64,000 nt of DNA, from contig OX638370.1 of assembly GCA_951812925.1 (NCBI GenBank), positions 116,822,897 through 116,886,896 of the forward strand. The letters run 5' to 3'. Under the pieces are notes generated by a model. It did not search any database, had not been told where the DNA came from, and saw nothing but the letters and a program-made list of their open reading frames with translations. The first letter of the stretch is position 1. The number at the start of each line of letters is the position of its first letter. The DNA comes from Calliopum simillimum. Its lineage: Eukaryota > Arthropoda > Insecta > Diptera > Lauxaniidae. Positions 10,127 through 20,350 of this stretch are shown in pieces. Both the position numbers and the translations under genes were made by a program.

Positions 10127-10618
10127 TTATTTTTTTTTTTTTGCTTCGATCCTCTCTGAGGTGCGGGCCCCTTTGTGGTGCGGGCCCCTAGGCTGTAGCC
10201 TATGCCTAAACACGGCCCTGCCACCGACACCGCTGCCACCAACTCCAACATCCTGCGGCACACCTGGCAGTGGTGATTGATGTGGATGCATACCATGATT
10301 GTGTATGCCGTCCTGTGGTTGCATACCACCAGGTACTTGTTGTTGCATCACTTGCTGCTGTTGTTGTTGTTGTTGTTGTTGTTGCTGCTGTTGCTGTGGA
10401 CCATTGCCTGCTGCACCACCAGCTCCTGCGGCACCAGCATTTGATCGACGTTGCTGAATGATGGCAGCCAATATTTCCGGATGTTCTTCGAATACCTGAT
10501 AAATTGCTTCATGATCTTTGTTGGATTTATTTTTTTTAATTTTCTGAATCATTTGGACTAGCTGTTGGGTGTTCATGATGGACCATTCGCTAAATTGGCA
10601 CCTTAGTACGCTCCGCAC
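10127..10618 (-). pseudogene. Orphan fragment resembling the CBP/nejire nuclear-coactivator-binding domain plus polyQ
   Basis: The frame reads MNTQQLVQMIQKIKKNKSN, then HEAIYQVFEEHPEILAAI and IQQRR, followed by a Gly/Ala stretch, an uninterrupted Gln run and a Gly/Pro/Met-rich tail. The leucine pattern and the N-P/H-(E/Q)-(I/L)-LAA-(F/I)-IKQR/IQQR ending resemble the small three-helix domain near the C-terminus of CBP/p300 that binds p160 coactivators. No other part of CBP, a protein of over 2000 residues, is nearby. After PQDVGVGGSGVGG the frame runs into TE-like sequence starting CAGGGCCGTGTTTAGGC. It is therefore read as a captured or duplicated gene fragment, not a complete gene. The homology is from memory and the domain is short. 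Confidence 0.5.
10130..10221 (-). mobile_element. hAT-like terminal fragment next to the CBP-like piece
   Basis: On the minus strand the sequence begins CAGGGCCGTGTTTAGGCA and continues with TAGGCTACAGCCTAGGGGCC and repeated GGGCCCGCACC, ending in a run of A. CAGGG...TAGG...GGGCCC ends are typical of some hAT transposon termini. The partner end was not found. Confidence 0.4.
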
Positions 10619-10619
10619 T

Positions 10620-11303
10620 TTTTATCAACAGCCACACAGCCACACCCCAAAAAAACATGGCAAACAAAAGGTATGTTTAGTGCAGGGTTGCCAGAATTTT
10701 TTACCGCAAGGCGCACCAACTACATTGAAAAAGCGCAAGTTTTTTGGAAAAATCGCCCAATTTTATTTATGTTTCAAAAATAACTTTTTGTTATTTTTTA
10801 TTTATTTCAAATATTTAGCAAAGTTAATTTACTAAATATGTTAAGAGGAGTTGGGCAGCTAGGCCATTACATTTTTTTTTTTTTATTTTTGAATAAGGGT
10901 TGTATTCATTCAATAATTTGTATGCATCATATGTATTGCAAGCAACATTACATGTTGGTCTTCAAGGTTTTAGCACTGGAAATTTCCTACAAAATTACGT
11001 AAAAAATATTTTCGTACGACTTATAGTTTAGGAGATCACCCAATTTAAAAAGTTGTAAACAGTTATGATACGAAATGCTACTAATAAGTTCATATTAACA
11101 TATCTTACATTTTAAATTGAGATAACTCTTCAAAAAGGAGTAGTGCAAACAAAATTAAAATACCGTTTAAAAAATAATTTAATTTTCTATATACCGTTTT
11201 AATTTTTTTTCGAGCTACTTATGACCTAAAAAATATTTTTGAAAAACCGTTAAGATTTTGAAAATTCTGGTTTTTAAAGGATATCTCCGAATCGGTAAGT
11301 ACT
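10620..11303. other. Unassigned AT-rich interval
   Basis: No gene was recognised. It contains GTTGCCAG and 'GCGCACC...AAAAATCGCCCAA' sequence loosely similar to 17670-17775. Confidence 0.4.
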
Positions 11304-11316
11304 ACGATAAAAAGTA
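11304..11316. repeat. Target-site duplication of the I-clade LINE, 3' side
   Basis: ACGATAAAAAGTA, repeated exactly at 16860-16872 on the other side of the LINE. Confidence 0.85.
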
Positions 11317-11541
11317 TTTATTTATTTATTTATTTATTAAGTATTAACTACAAATTAAAATTTATTGCTAATATTATATCTAGCTTTGGCTGCATAGGCC
11401 TTAAGCTTAACATACGTCTAAGTTAACTGATGGTTAAATATAAATGAGACTTAAGAAGAAAAAAAAAAAAAAAACATTGGTAGTTATTTAAATATATAAG
11501 TACATGTGAAATAAATAGCTAGCGTTTAACATTTCAATATA

Positions 11542-14500
11542 TTAAATAAGATTATATAAATTAGTAACTTTAAGAAAATTAACAATTTTTTGAACATTAT
11601 CTAGGCTAGGACTGGAAAGTGAAGATAAAGGATTTGTGTTTCGGAAAATTTGAATTTTAGTATCATGAAATTTTGGGCAATTAGATAATAGGTGTGCTAT
11701 ATTGACAGGAGCTATTGAATTACAAAATGAACAGGAAGGGTGGGGATTGTTGCTCATGAGATGTTCGTGGGTTATTTTGGTATGACCCAGTCGCAGGCGC
11801 TCGTACTTTATAATATCCCTTCTAGATAAATTAGGGGGTGTCATAATTTGAATATCTTTCCCAGATAATTTCGAACTGTTAATTAGCTTGTACCAATCAG
11901 ATGTGGAATTCCATAGTTCGTTGTGTTTCAATTTCATTATACTTTTGATGAAGAGTGTTATATCGTTCTCATTATAGTTATTTGTGCATATAAGAGGGGC
12001 GCTATTAGCATACTTCGCTGAGAGGTCTGCAAATTCATTACCATCTATGGAAACATGTCCTGGTATCCATATCAATTTAATTTTTGGGTAGTATTCAATT
12101 AAAGTGTTTCTTATTTGCAATGGATAGTAGTCAAAGTTATTTAAGTTGGCTATAGCATCAAGGGCTGATAGCGAATCAGTACATATGGCGAAGTTTTGGT
12201 TTTCATTTTTAGCGAATTTTACCGCCTCGTTAATGGCAATTATCTCTGCAGAAAAAATTGAGGTATATGGAGGTAGATTCGAGATTTTAATGACTTTGTC
12301 GAGAAAAGTTACGCTGAAACTTATTTTGTTGGACGATTTTGAACCGTCAGTAAATAGAAATGTATGGTTGATGTGTTTTCCTTTGATTTCGCGAAACAAT
12401 GAACGAAATATTTCGGGATGATTGTCTGATTTTGTAAATAGCCGTAATGATGTGTCTATCGAGGAAGTATTAAAGGTCCACGGTGGGTGAAGTTGATCTA
12501 TCGGATCAAGAGGAAGAGTCGGAATGCTGAGTTCAAAGCTATTTGATATGGTTTTGTAAATAGCGGAAACAACTTTATTGGAGTTGTTCAAGCTTTGGTT
12601 TTTAATCGCTATATTTTGAAGTGGGCTATTGTTGCTTCTTAGGAGGGATTTGAAAAGTTTTGTAGTTGAGGAATCTCTTAGATTCTCGATAGTGTAAAGA
12701 TTAGCTTCATAAAGTAGGTTATTAATGGGCGTGGATCTAAAAGCTCCAAGAGCGGCTCTTATTGCTGCATTATATGGTACTTTTATTTTGTTTAAAATAG
12801 ATTTAGCGGAATATCCATAAAGGTATATTCCATAGCTAATTTTAGAAATTATAAGGGCTTTAATTACATTAATTATGGTACATGTGTTGCAATTCAGTTT
12901 ATTGCTTGAGAGACATTTTATTATATTAAGTTTAGTCGTCAGTGACAAATTCAATTTATGAATGTGTGAGTTCCATCGGTAGCGTTTATTAAAAATAACT
13001 CCCAAGATTCTTAAGTTATCGACGTTTTCGAATTGAATATTAATGGAAGATACTGTGCAAGAACAGTTATGTTTGCGACAGATATGTATATGTTTACATT
13101 TAGAGGTGGAAAGGATCGCTCCAGAGTAACTACACCATGCTTCGATATCTTGAAATAGGCTGTTCAAATTTATGTTTTGGTTTCTTTGCTTGTCCATATT
13201 AATAATTAAATGGAAATCGTCTGCATATGCGCAGTAGTTTAGTTCTTTGTGGATTGAGATAATTGTACAAAGCTTGTTATAAGCTATGAGAAATAAAATG
13301 ACAGATATTGGAGATCCTTGGGGTATACCGTTTTCAAGTGGGAGAGTAATTGAAAAATGTTTGCCAACACGAACTATGATTTTTCTTTTTGTCATAAAGT
13401 TAAGAATATAGTATATTATTTTTGGCCCAAGATTCCAAGCGAGAAGCTGGTCTATTATTGTGTGAACACCAACCTTATCGAAAGCTTTTTCGAAATCGAG
13501 GGATACTATTGATAAGTGTTTTTTAGATGATAAGCAATTTGTAATCTGATAGTCTAAATAAAGTAGGGTATCAGATACAGATTTGCCTCTTTTAAAGCCC
13601 ATTTGATGGCTATTGATTAGTTTGTCGGAAACAAACCACCATAACCTGTTTGCTATAATTTTATCTAATAGCTTAGATAAACATGGGTTGAGCGAAATAG
13701 GTCTGTAAGATCTCACCTCAGTTTTGTCAGAGTGCGACTTTAAAATTGGTATAACTAGGCTGGTTTTGTATGATTGAGGGATGTAGTTTGTAAAAATTTT
13801 ATTGTAATGATTTAAAAGACGACGTTTTGTTTGGTATGAGAGATTACGGATCATTGGGTACGATATTCTATCAAATCCAGGCGTATGGCCCTTTAGTTTA
13901 GCTAACGATGATTCAAACTCGAAAAAATTAATTTCTTTTTCTATAAGAAGCGCTCTGGATGAAGGGGTGATGGTAAGAGGAGAACTTATTGTTCTATTTT
14001 TGCTGTCTCGAAACTTAGTAGGAAAATTATTATTGGAGGCATTTTCTGACCATGAATTGCAAAATTCGTTAGCGATTGAAAGTGGATCAGTAAGTGGGGT
14101 GATAGAAGAGGTGACAGGAATTATGCAGTGGATTCCATGTGTAGTTTTATATCCGCAGAATCTTCTAATGTTGGTCCAAATTTTCTCTATAGGTGTTAAG
14201 GGGTTTATTCCTGAAGTGAGATCGTATACTGATGAAGCTTTTGCAGCTTTGATTTCACGTTTGAGTACAGCATTCGCTTTTTTGAACTTTAGCAAGTTTT
14301 CCTGAGTGGTGTTTCTGTTGAAAGCGTTCCAGTGTTTGTTTTTCTCCTTTTTGAGGGTTTCAAGATTATTGTTCCACCATGGAACAGTGGGGAGTATTGG
14401 CTTTGTCGAAGATTGAGGGATTGATTGGTAGGCAGATCGTAAAATTATCCTGTTTATATTTGCTGCTTCTTTATTGATATTGGTGCTTGAAGCGTATTTA

Positions 14501-15242
14501 GTGCTAAAGTCGTTAGAAGATTCAGTGAAGCATGGCCAGTTTGCTAGTTTAAGTTTAAATTTTGGTTTATGGAGTGCAGTAGTCTGACTATGTTGGGGAA
14601 ATAAAGTTATAATAATAGGAAATGGTCACTTCCCATGAGATCTTTTTCCGTTTTCCACAAAGATTGCATTCCTATTGAAGGGGAACAGAGGGTTAAATCT
14701 ATATGGGTAAAACTATTATGCGTTGTAAAATGCGTAGGAGATCCATCGTTAAGAAGTAAATAATTGGATTGGCATATAAACCTATGTAATGTTGTACCTT
14801 TCCGGTTGTTACTCGATGAACCCCAAGCGTTGTGCCAACTATTGAAATCACCGCTAATTAAAACAGGGTGGGATGATGAACCAAAAACGTTATTTAAATT
14901 GTTGTAGCTAAATCTGGTTTGTGGAGAAATGTATGCTGATATTATGGTGAATTTGGTTTTAGACTGTATTTCGCAGGCTATTGCGTCAAAATCATTATTA
15001 AGTTGAATTTGTTTTTGCTGCAGTGATTTGTGGACTAACAACATAACTCCTCCATATATGGTTGAGGAAGTATTCAAAGCATATATATTATAGTTAATTG
15101 GGATAGGTATGTTTGTGGTGGAATGGAGGTGGGATTCCTGAATCGCTATTATTTTGGGGTTGTATCGTTTAATTAGGATTAATAGTTCATTGTAATTATT
15201 TATATAACCCCTAATGTTCCATTGAATTATAGATAGAGACAT
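11542..15242 (-). pseudogene. LINE ORF2 endonuclease/reverse transcriptase/RNase H with one frameshift
   Basis: The N-terminal part (15242-14607) is an apurinic-type endonuclease: IIQWNIRGY, AIQESHL, SGDFNSWHNAWGS and the GSDHF motif. A one-base shift just after SDHF, near 14610, moves the frame. Reading then continues without a stop through the linker (PTVPWWNNNLE) into the reverse transcriptase (GIPQGSPIS, AYADDFHLI) and RNase H (LFTDGS, FSAEIIAINEA, CTDSLSALD, WIPGHVSIDGNEFAD). A C-terminal Cys/His segment (CSFCNS...HLLSNC) ends it. All catalytic motifs I could identify are present, so one reversible-looking lesion separates this copy from coding competence. The frameshift could also be a sequencing error. 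Confidence 0.88.
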
Positions 15243-15369
15243 TTTAAATTGATGACTAAGAGTATAGCTAATTCCTATTGATATGTAATATAATATAAAG
15301 TGTGTTGAAATAAGTGTCTTTATTTTTAAGTATATATGTTTATGTTATTGTTGATACTTATTGTTGTTG

Positions 15370-16662
15370 TTATTGTTCTAACTCATCCTCGACTGACATA
15401 GAGTCAGAAGAATCATGTTGTGATGTTCTCTGGTTTTGAGTTGTTTTTTTGTTGTTGGTTGAAGTTTTTAATTTTTTCAATTTTCTTTTAGTTCGGTTGG
15501 AAGTATTCCTCGGGAGAATTTTAATTTTTGTCTCTGTTATGCGTTGTGTGGTTAGTTGAACTTTTGATGGGTTTGTTTGAGGTGTTGGCTCTTGGTCTGA
15601 GAGAACGTCGGCATAACTAACGAGCTCTCTTGAAGTGAGGTTCTGCTGTGTAGAAACGATGTTGTTAGTGTTATTGCGTGGGTGTAAAGCAAGTTGTGAA
15701 GAATGGTTGGAGTTGTGGTGTGAAGCGGTAGATGTTGAAGTGATGTTGGAACTCTGGCGCATAACACTGGAGAATGAAGGTCCATTATGTTGATTGCGCT
15801 CTTTGTAAGTAGTGATAGCGGTTCTTCTGTCTACTTTGTTGAGTGTAATAATGGCTTGAATTTCTTTTTCTTTTAAGAAAATAGGGCATTTTTTGTCAAA
15901 AGCGTTGTGGTTTTGTAGATCGATGTTGTTTTCATTGCAATTTATGCAGCATTTGAGATCATTGCATTCCTCATTAAGTTCAATGTTGGTGTGGTATTTT
16001 TTGGCGCAGTTTGAGCAAATTTTGTCATTTTTGCATACCTTGCCAATGTGACCAAAACGTTGGCAGTTATTGCATCGAAGAGGAAGGGGGATATACGGTC
16101 GAACTTTAACTTTTTCATATCCAATCGACAATTCTGATGGTAGACTCGGTGCGGCGAAGGTGAGTATCACTAAACCGGTTTCTGCGAGCTCTTTAGTTAT
16201 TGTTTTTTTAAAGATTTTTTTTACTTCTGTTATATTTTGATTGCACAGCTCAGCAAGAATGACATCGTCACTTATGCCTCGGAGGTCGTTCGAATATATA
16301 ACACCCTTAGAGTGATTTAACGAGCTATGTTCGGAAATGTCTATTGAAATAGTAGGCGATAGCGAAATTAGTTTTACTAATTTTTCTGCTTGCAAATGAT
16401 CTTTTGTTTTAATCAGGATGGTGCCATTTCTCAGTTTTTTGCAAGTTTCGACTGCATTGCCAGCAGTGTAGTCGATTACTTTCTTTATTAAGAATGGTGA
16501 AACCTTGGTAAGGCCATCATCACTATTTTTCCTGGCCATAACTAAATATTTTGCTCCACTTGTTTTATTATTGAGTGATCTAGATTTATCATATTCGATT
16601 GTTGGTTGGGCAATGTTGGACAACCTAGGTGGTATGTCGGGTGGTACCGTATTAAGCACCAT
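15370..16662 (-). CDS. LINE ORF1, gag-like nucleic-acid-binding protein
   Basis: The product is 430 residues and presumably packages the retrotransposon RNA. The N-terminal half (about residues 60-190) resembles the divergent RNA-binding fold of I/jockey ORF1 proteins. Cys/His clusters follow at about 195-265: CNNCQRFGHIGKVC, then CSNCAKKYHTNIELNEEC and CCINCNENN, the usual three zinc-knuckle-like motifs. The C-terminus is Ser/Thr/Asn-rich and ends in a basic stretch (RTKRKLKKLK) and an acidic tail (SVEDELEQ). The frame is intact. It starts 197 nt from the element's 5' end, and ORF2 starts 127 nt after its stop. Confidence 0.85.
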   Translation of the reverse strand: MVLNTVPPDIPPRLSNIAQPTIEYDKSRSLNNKTSGAKYLVMARKNSDDGLTKVSPFLIKKVIDYTAGNAVETCKKLRNGTILIKTKDHLQAEKLVKLISLSPTISIDISEHSSLNHSKGVIYSNDLRGISDDVILAELCNQNITEVKKIFKKTITKELAETGLVILTFAAPSLPSELSIGYEKVKVRPYIPLPLRCNNCQRFGHIGKVCKNDKICSNCAKKYHTNIELNEECNDLKCCINCNENNIDLQNHNAFDKKCPIFLKEKEIQAIITLNKVDRRTAITTYKERNQHNGPSFSSVMRQSSNITSTSTASHHNSNHSSQLALHPRNNTNNIVSTQQNLTSRELVSYADVLSDQEPTPQTNPSKVQLTTQRITETKIKILPRNTSNRTKRKLKKLKTSTNNKKTTQNQRTSQHDSSDSMSVEDELEQ

Positions 16663-16859
16663 TGTTAGTTGGGGTCTTGGCCCCGGTTAGACAAATAAGC
16701 AAAACTATTAAAGAAAAAATGCAGGAGAGAAAAAAAAAGTCTCGAAGAAAACTATATTTTTGGCACTGAGGTATAACCGCAAAGACTGTTAGTATGTTTG
16801 ACTAATACACTGTAACGGAGAAATCACTACCGAACAGCAAGAGAGACAACGCAATACTG

Positions 16860-16872
16860 ACGATAAAAAGTA
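16860..16872. repeat. Target-site duplication of the I-clade LINE, 5' side
   Basis: Exact copy of ACGATAAAAAGTA at 11304-11316. Confidence 0.85.
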
Positions 16873-17441
16873 AAAGGCCCAATTTTGTAGAGAATCACAA
16901 GTTCTACAAAAAGTAGGCGAAATGTAAAGATATGATAAGACCCGTTTTTTTTGAATATCATCTAAACTGTTAAGCCCTATTCCCACTTGCCTGGTTAACC
17001 AGATGAATGCTGATTAAGCACTAACCAGGATAGTTTTCCATATAAAAAGCTTTTCAATTTGTATGGAAAAGATTAGCTAGTTTTAAGATATTTAGATCAT
17101 TCAACCCAAAAAATCGGCAGGTGGCATCTCCAAATTCAAAAAATCCCAGGGAAATTTGGAAATTTCCTTTTCTTTTGACAAATGCGAAATGTAAACAAAT
17201 AAAACATTTCAAAATCAAAAATGTGTTCGTCTCAATCATTTTAAAAAAAATTTAAATGACAGATGACTCATCCAGGTAAAAGGAGTGAACGTGGGTCTAT
17301 GATTATCAAGATTTTCCAATTTTATTCTGGTTTACCAGGCAAGTGAGAATAGGGTTTTACTTCTATGTGTACACATATTGCTTACTTACTTTTGTAAATC
17401 TTGTGATTTTTTACAAAATTGGGCCTTTTACTTTTTATCAT
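16873..17441. mobile_element. MITE carrying the LINE insertion at one end
   Basis: GATAAAAAGTAAAAGGCCCA followed by ATTTTGTA and AATCACAAG occurs here in one orientation, and as its complement at about 17394-17441. This gives inverted repeats of about 55 bp. The first bases of the left repeat are the LINE target duplication, so the MITE was present before the LINE. Confidence 0.7.
16973..17358. mobile_element. Second MITE nested inside the first
   Basis: The inverted ends CCCTATTCCCACTTGCCTGG and TTAACCAGA (left) and complement (right, TCTGGTTTACCAGGCAAGTG) bound about 385 bp without coding sequence. It lies wholly between the repeats of the MITE at 16873-17441. Confidence 0.75.
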
Positions 17442-17459
17442 CTCAGTGTGCAAGACGAT

Positions 17460-17945
17460 TCGCTTTTTTTTTGGGAATCCCTCCCGCAAATGGATCAGTA
17501 ACGGATCCGTAAGGGATAAAAAAGCGGAGACATGAACCGTCTGGCATACTGGGATATGACTCTTCGTTTCGGAAATATCCTTCAAAAACCAATATTTTCG
17601 AAGCCTTAACGGTTTTTCAAGAATATTCTTAAGCTCATAGCGATTGCTTGGTTTTTAAATTTTAAGATGGTTGAAAATAGCCCAATTTGCGACTTTTAGC
17701 CCAACGAAAAATTTGGCGTAAATGAATGCTGAAAATAGCCCAATCCGCGATAAGTAGCCCAATCTGGCAAGCCTGGTAGGAAAATTTCTATCGAACTAAG
17801 TAGTTTGTCCATAAAGTGCTGTCAGTTTGTACATGTTGTTATTGTAGACCAACTACTGAACGAAAATTATGACGATAGTGGGTATGTTCAAGCGTCAGAG
17901 CCTGTTCATACAAGTTCAAAAATTGTCAATTTTTACAGGGTAGAG
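17460..17945. other. Unassigned interval
   Basis: No gene was recognised. It contains a short imperfect duplication, 'AATAGCCCAATTTGCG' and 'AATAGCCCAATCCGCG', near 17675 and 17735. Confidence 0.4.
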
Positions 17946-17947
17946 GT

Positions 17948-18313
17948 TCGGTATTAATAACACAGGTTTACAAAAAAAAAGTAATGGCGGACTTTGACGT
18001 CCTAAATCCGAATCCCGGGTCCGTTTTTTTCCAGAACGTCTGAGAAAAAAGATTTCAAGGTCATCTGCAGGTCAAAATGGGGTTCATGTGTCGTTTAGTG
18101 ATAAATTCACTAAGATTCTAAAACTAATTTTTAATCATTGAGCTCTTAAGTCTTAAAAAGAATATGTAAGCAAAAAGAGTATCTCGGACCTAGTTTCGGA
18201 GATATAGCCATCGGAAGATCAGAATATATATCTTCTATGAAAACCGCTATAAGTTGGGAACCCCTGAATGGGTTTGGAAAATATTGGTGTCATATGAAAG
18301 GTATTTTGTTGTT
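17948..18313 (+). mobile_element. Partial copy of the foldback-containing element
   Basis: AATAACACAGGTTTACAAAAA through GGTCCGTTTTTTTCCAGAAC and the whole single foldback arm match the complement of 4110-3690. The copy ends abruptly in TTGTTGTTGTTG, where the other arm would begin. Confidence 0.8.
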
Positions 18314-19199
18314 GTTGTTAAAGCCGGTAAAATTGATCCTATCTATTATTTTCAGCAGTACTGCTAAATTTTGTGAATAAGATAAGGTACCTTTTCCAAT
18401 GGATGGTCACATATTAAGATTTTTACTATTTATTTATTAAGAGCAAAGTTTAGAAAAAGCATCAACTTTATTACTGGTTCGATGGTTGCCTTACATTGTC
18501 AAAATTTTTTAACTGAGCGTTATGAAATGTTAGAAAGATGCAGTAACATAAAAAGCTCCTAAAATTATGCGATATCTTTTATGAAAATGCCCTTTCAATA
18601 CAGCTGATGTTTATGAAGAAGCTCTAATACTACGCTTCCAACGGAGATTTAAATGTGACGAGACTTACAAATCTAGTCGTTAGATATTACCCGTTTTCAC
18701 CGGCCGAAAGAGATTTATTTTCTTCTTAATATTTATCTTACATTTGCTTTTTTTTAAACGACATTAAAAGTGTTTTTTGTCAGTCACTCGTTCGAAAATT
18801 GAATATACCTTTTTTATGGGTACAAAAATTTAAGGTACATAATGGGGAATTACATAAAATAGTATGGTGGAAGTTGGATCAAAAAACGAAATTAACTTAA
18901 CAAATACGATGCACGCGAATGGATAATTTTTTCGACTCGAATATAACCAGTTTGTTTGTATCTATTCTTACGAACAAATTTCTTGAGAGTTCGTAAGAAC
19001 AACTTTTCACAATAATTCGTATACAGCTCTATCCCATATGGATTTTAAAAAATGGGTGTCACTTGAATGATATTTTCATAAGCTGTTAAAATTGTATGCG
19101 AATTTAAAGCAAAGCGTACCATTTTCATTCGGTTTGTGAAAAAGTGCGCAATACGGATTTTCCGCAGTTTCAACGAAGACCCATATTATTTTGCTTAAT
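18314..19199. other. Unassigned interval
   Basis: AT-rich, with no gene or clear repeat recognised. Confidence 0.4.
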
Positions 19200-19600
19200 A
19201 AAACTTTGTTCACCTTTTTTTTTCTTCCAAATAAGTTTCCAAAGAAAAAATAGTATTGGTTTCACATTCGGATCTTTGTGACTGTTGTAATGTTGTTGAG
19301 GATTCCCAGCACTTGATATTTGATTGCTCCAAGTTTAATAATATTCGTTCTAAATTAAACTTTTTCTCCGATTTCTCCAATCTCTCTGATCTTCTACGCA
19401 CACAAGACTTGAACTTATACACATATTTAATTTAAGTTCATTAAAGAAGCCAATATTCTTGATTTAATTTAACTTTACTTTTTAATATTATTTTGTTTAC
19501 TTTTGAACTTTTACGAAGCTTCTCCATTTCTATAAATCCTATTCCTATTACTCGCATTGATATCAAATAATTGGAATCATATCTCCAATTTTCGATACCT
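19200..19600 (+). pseudogene. 3' end of an I-clade LINE ORF2, 5'-truncated
   Basis: The plus strand reads SDLCDCCNVVEDSQHLIF, then DCSKFNNIRSKLNF, and ends DLNLYTYLI-stop near 19434. The CxxC...H...C pattern and ending resemble the ORF2 C-terminus of the LINE at 11317-16859 (CSFCNS...HLLSNCPKF...NLYNLI). Only the tail and 3' UTR remain. The opposite-strand frame here is a shadow. Confidence 0.7.
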
Positions 19601-19632
19601 TTTATTTTGGATACACCCTGGTCTTTTGGATT

Positions 19633-19672
<40 letters not shown>

Positions 19673-19876
19673 TATCATCTACCGGGTCAAAACCCTTACA
19701 GATTACAAATCTTAAATACAAATACTTAGGAACTAATGGTACATGAGATCTTAAACTTAACTATATCAGCAAGCTCTTTCTAAAAATATTTCTATTTACA
19801 CTTAAATCTAATTGATTTGCAATCGTATTACAGCTAGAGAGGCACCTAGAGATAGGCTCATTAAGGCTATAATTTG

Positions 19877-20350
19877 TTCTATGGAAATGTATGTATGTAT
19901 GTATTCTCCTTTAACTCCTAGGAGGAGCATAGGGCCAATATGAAATCTCTCCATTTGTCACGATCCCTTGCGATGACTTTGATCTCTTGCCACGATTTTC
20001 CCGATTCTTGGATTTCCTTTTCCAACGACCTTTTCCAGTTGGTTTTGGGTCTACCACGTCCTCTACTGCCTTGTGGATTCCACTCAAGGGCCTGGCGACA
20101 AACTTCGCTGTGTGGTTTCCGGAGAGTGTGACCAATCCATCCCCATTTGCGCAGCTTGATCTCGTTTGCTATAGCCTTCTGTTTGCATTTTTGATGTAGC
20201 TCGGCATTTGATATAGTGCGAGGCCACCAAACCTTTAATATACGCCTTAAGCATTTGTTGACGAATACTTGCAGCTTGTTTGTTAGTTGTTCAGTAACAA
20301 GCCATGTTTCGCACCCATATAACAAAACCGATTTCACATTCTATGGAAAG
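19877..20350 (-). mobile_element. RTE-like LINE 3' tail inserted in the other LINE
   Basis: The frame at 20337-19918 reads LLYGCETWLVTEQLTNKLQ, then RWIGH-like GWIGHTLRKPHSEV and GSRGRGRPKTNWKRSL, ending DFILALCSS. This is the C-terminal region typical of RTE-like LINE proteins. A TATG microsatellite tail follows. Both sides carry TTCTATGGAAA, an 11-bp target duplication, and the host LINE coding sequence (FHR...TNYS) resumes on the far side. It is therefore a recent, 5'-truncated insertion. Confidence 0.85.

Larger units (their letters stand above)
11317..16859 (-). mobile_element. Nearly intact, full-length I-clade LINE
   Basis: This is a 5.54-kb non-LTR retrotransposon on the minus strand, bounded by an exact 13-bp duplication ACGATAAAAAGTA. 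The 5' end begins TCAGTATTGCG, an initiator-like start as expected for an internal promoter. ORF1 (16662-15370), ORF2 (15242-11542, one frameshift) and an A-rich 3' end with TAAA repeats (11317-11340) follow in order. The two-ORF plan with apurinic endonuclease, reverse transcriptase and RNase H resembles the Drosophila I factor. It inserted into the end of a MITE whose other end is near 17441. Confidence 0.9.

Noticed and set aside
10270..10461. Plus-strand Val/Ala-rich frame
   Set aside because: It is the complement of the polyQ and Gly/Ala coding tract of the CBP-like fragment.
10685..17775. A single large element bounded by GTTGCCAG-type sequence at 10685 and its complement near 17765
   Set aside because: The shared sequence is only about 10 bp, and similar motifs end other elements in this window, so the pairing is not supported.
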